A DNA stretch of 64,000 bases from Pelagovum pacificum (GTDB taxonomy: Bacteria > Pseudomonadota > Alphaproteobacteria > Rhodobacterales > Rhodobacteraceae), in the NCBI RefSeq assembly GCF_016134045.1, contig NZ_CP065915.1, positions 806,001 to 870,000 of the forward strand. Direction: 5' to 3'. Made by a program: the position numbers and the translations under genes. The notes below the pieces were generated by a model that did no database searches, had not been told where the DNA came from, and saw only the letters and a list, made by a program, of their open reading frames with translations. This document shows positions 63,612 through 64,000 of this stretch, one piece after another; the stretch's first letter is position 1, and each line of letters begins with the position of its first letter.

Positions 63612-64000
63612 GTGTTCTCTCCTTGTCGGACTTGGGTCCCGTCTCTTCCGGCGGGATCGGGTGGTGGCAGGCGACCATGTGGCCGTCGCCGGTTTCGTTC
63701 AGGGCGGGCTCGACTTCGGCGCAGAGCGCGCTGGCCCGGGGGCAGCGGGTGCGGAAGCGGCAGCCCGAGGGCAGGTCGAGCGGGCTCGGCACTTCGCCGG
63801 TCTCGACAGGACCGTCGGCGCGGGCGGCCGGGTCCGGTACCGGGATCGAGGACCAGAGCAGGCGCGTGTAGGGATGGCGCGGCGCGGCGTGGAGCGCATC
63901 GGAGGACGCGATCTCGACCAGCTTGCCGAGGTACATCACCCCGATCCGGTCGGCGATGTGGCGCAGCATCGACAGATCGTGCGTGATGAAGAGGTAGGCG
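63604..64000 (-). CDS. Oligopeptide ABC transporter ATP-binding protein, C-terminal part (cut by window edge)
   Basis: The last 132 residues of a DppD/OppF-type ATPase; the 5' part lies past the window. The switch-His segment AYLFITHDLSMLRHIADRIGVMYLGKLVE is followed by HPYTRLLWSSIPVPDP and the C-terminal Cys cluster SGCRFRTRCPRASALC typical of peptide-transporter ATPases. The stop overlaps the binding-protein start by 8 bases. Confidence 0.92.
   Translation of the reverse strand, partial: AYLFITHDLSMLRHIADRIGVMYLGKLVEIASSDALHAAPRHPYTRLLWSSIPVPDPAARADGPVETGEVPSPLDLPSGCRFRTRCPRASALCAEVEPALNETGDGHMVACHHPIPPEETGPKSDKERTHA

Overview
The window is a GC-rich (about two thirds G+C) stretch of an alphaproteobacterial chromosome. 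Gene content and gene order point to the Rhodobacterales (Roseobacter group): a Hint-domain protein of the type common there, an lgt / MidA / pgeF string, soxBDAG sarcosine oxidase genes, a divergent choXWV / betICBA cluster, ectABC-ask, an Irr-type iron box, and an opgG-I-H-C operon like that of Rhodobacter sphaeroides. I saw no rRNA, tRNA, CRISPR array, prophage or insertion sequence. Protein names are recognition of families by eye, not database hits.

Layout. 0-6.8 kb: envelope and housekeeping genes (partial Hint protein, pgeF, a MidA/NDUFAF7-like methyltransferase, lgt, ubiK, an atypical response regulator, an M42 aminopeptidase, a YbjN-like protein). 6.8-8.3 kb: an AT-richer island with one Shedu-type (DUF4263) anti-phage nuclease gene. 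8.4-14.3 kb: soxB-x-y-soxD-soxA-soxG, with two extra genes for exported proteins between soxB and soxD. 14.4-21.5 kb: a peptide-type ABC operon with a fused permease/ATPase, a divergent DUF1028 gene and an FCD/GntR regulator. 21.6-30.2 kb: choline uptake (choXWV) divergent from betI-betC-betB-betA, with a palindrome fitting BetI between them. 30.2-37.4 kb: an iron-linked region with a Cys/His-rich small protein, two imelysins, a di-haem oxidoreductase, a Tat-exported DUF1513 protein, Dps, a DUF1289 protein and a perfect Irr-type box. 37.4-41.9 kb: ectoine synthesis (ectABC-ask) with a divergent MarR/EctR-like regulator. 41.9-51.2 kb: a sugar ABC operon, sugar-catabolic oxidoreductases and an isomerase, and two LacI regulators with recognisable operators. 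51.5-56.5 kb: osmoregulated periplasmic glucan synthesis (opgG, opgI-like, opgH, opgC). 56.5-64 kb: a DgcA-like demethylase with a convergent IclR gene, a MarR gene, a ThuA / Gfo-Idh pair, and the end of a second peptide ABC operon.

How it fits together. Much of the window concerns osmolytes and methylated amines: choline sulfate is hydrolysed (BetC), choline is imported (ChoXWV) and oxidised to glycine betaine (BetA, BetB), sarcosine is oxidised (SoxBDAG), a DgcA-like enzyme may demethylate a related N-methyl compound, ectoine is made, and periplasmic glucans respond to low osmolarity. Between the bet and ect clusters lies an iron-handling module with no membrane permease of its own. Non-coding structure is rich: four copies of a dispersed hairpin repeat, hairpins after three substrate-binding-protein genes, a terminator built into the 3' end of a coding sequence, and several operator-like palindromes.
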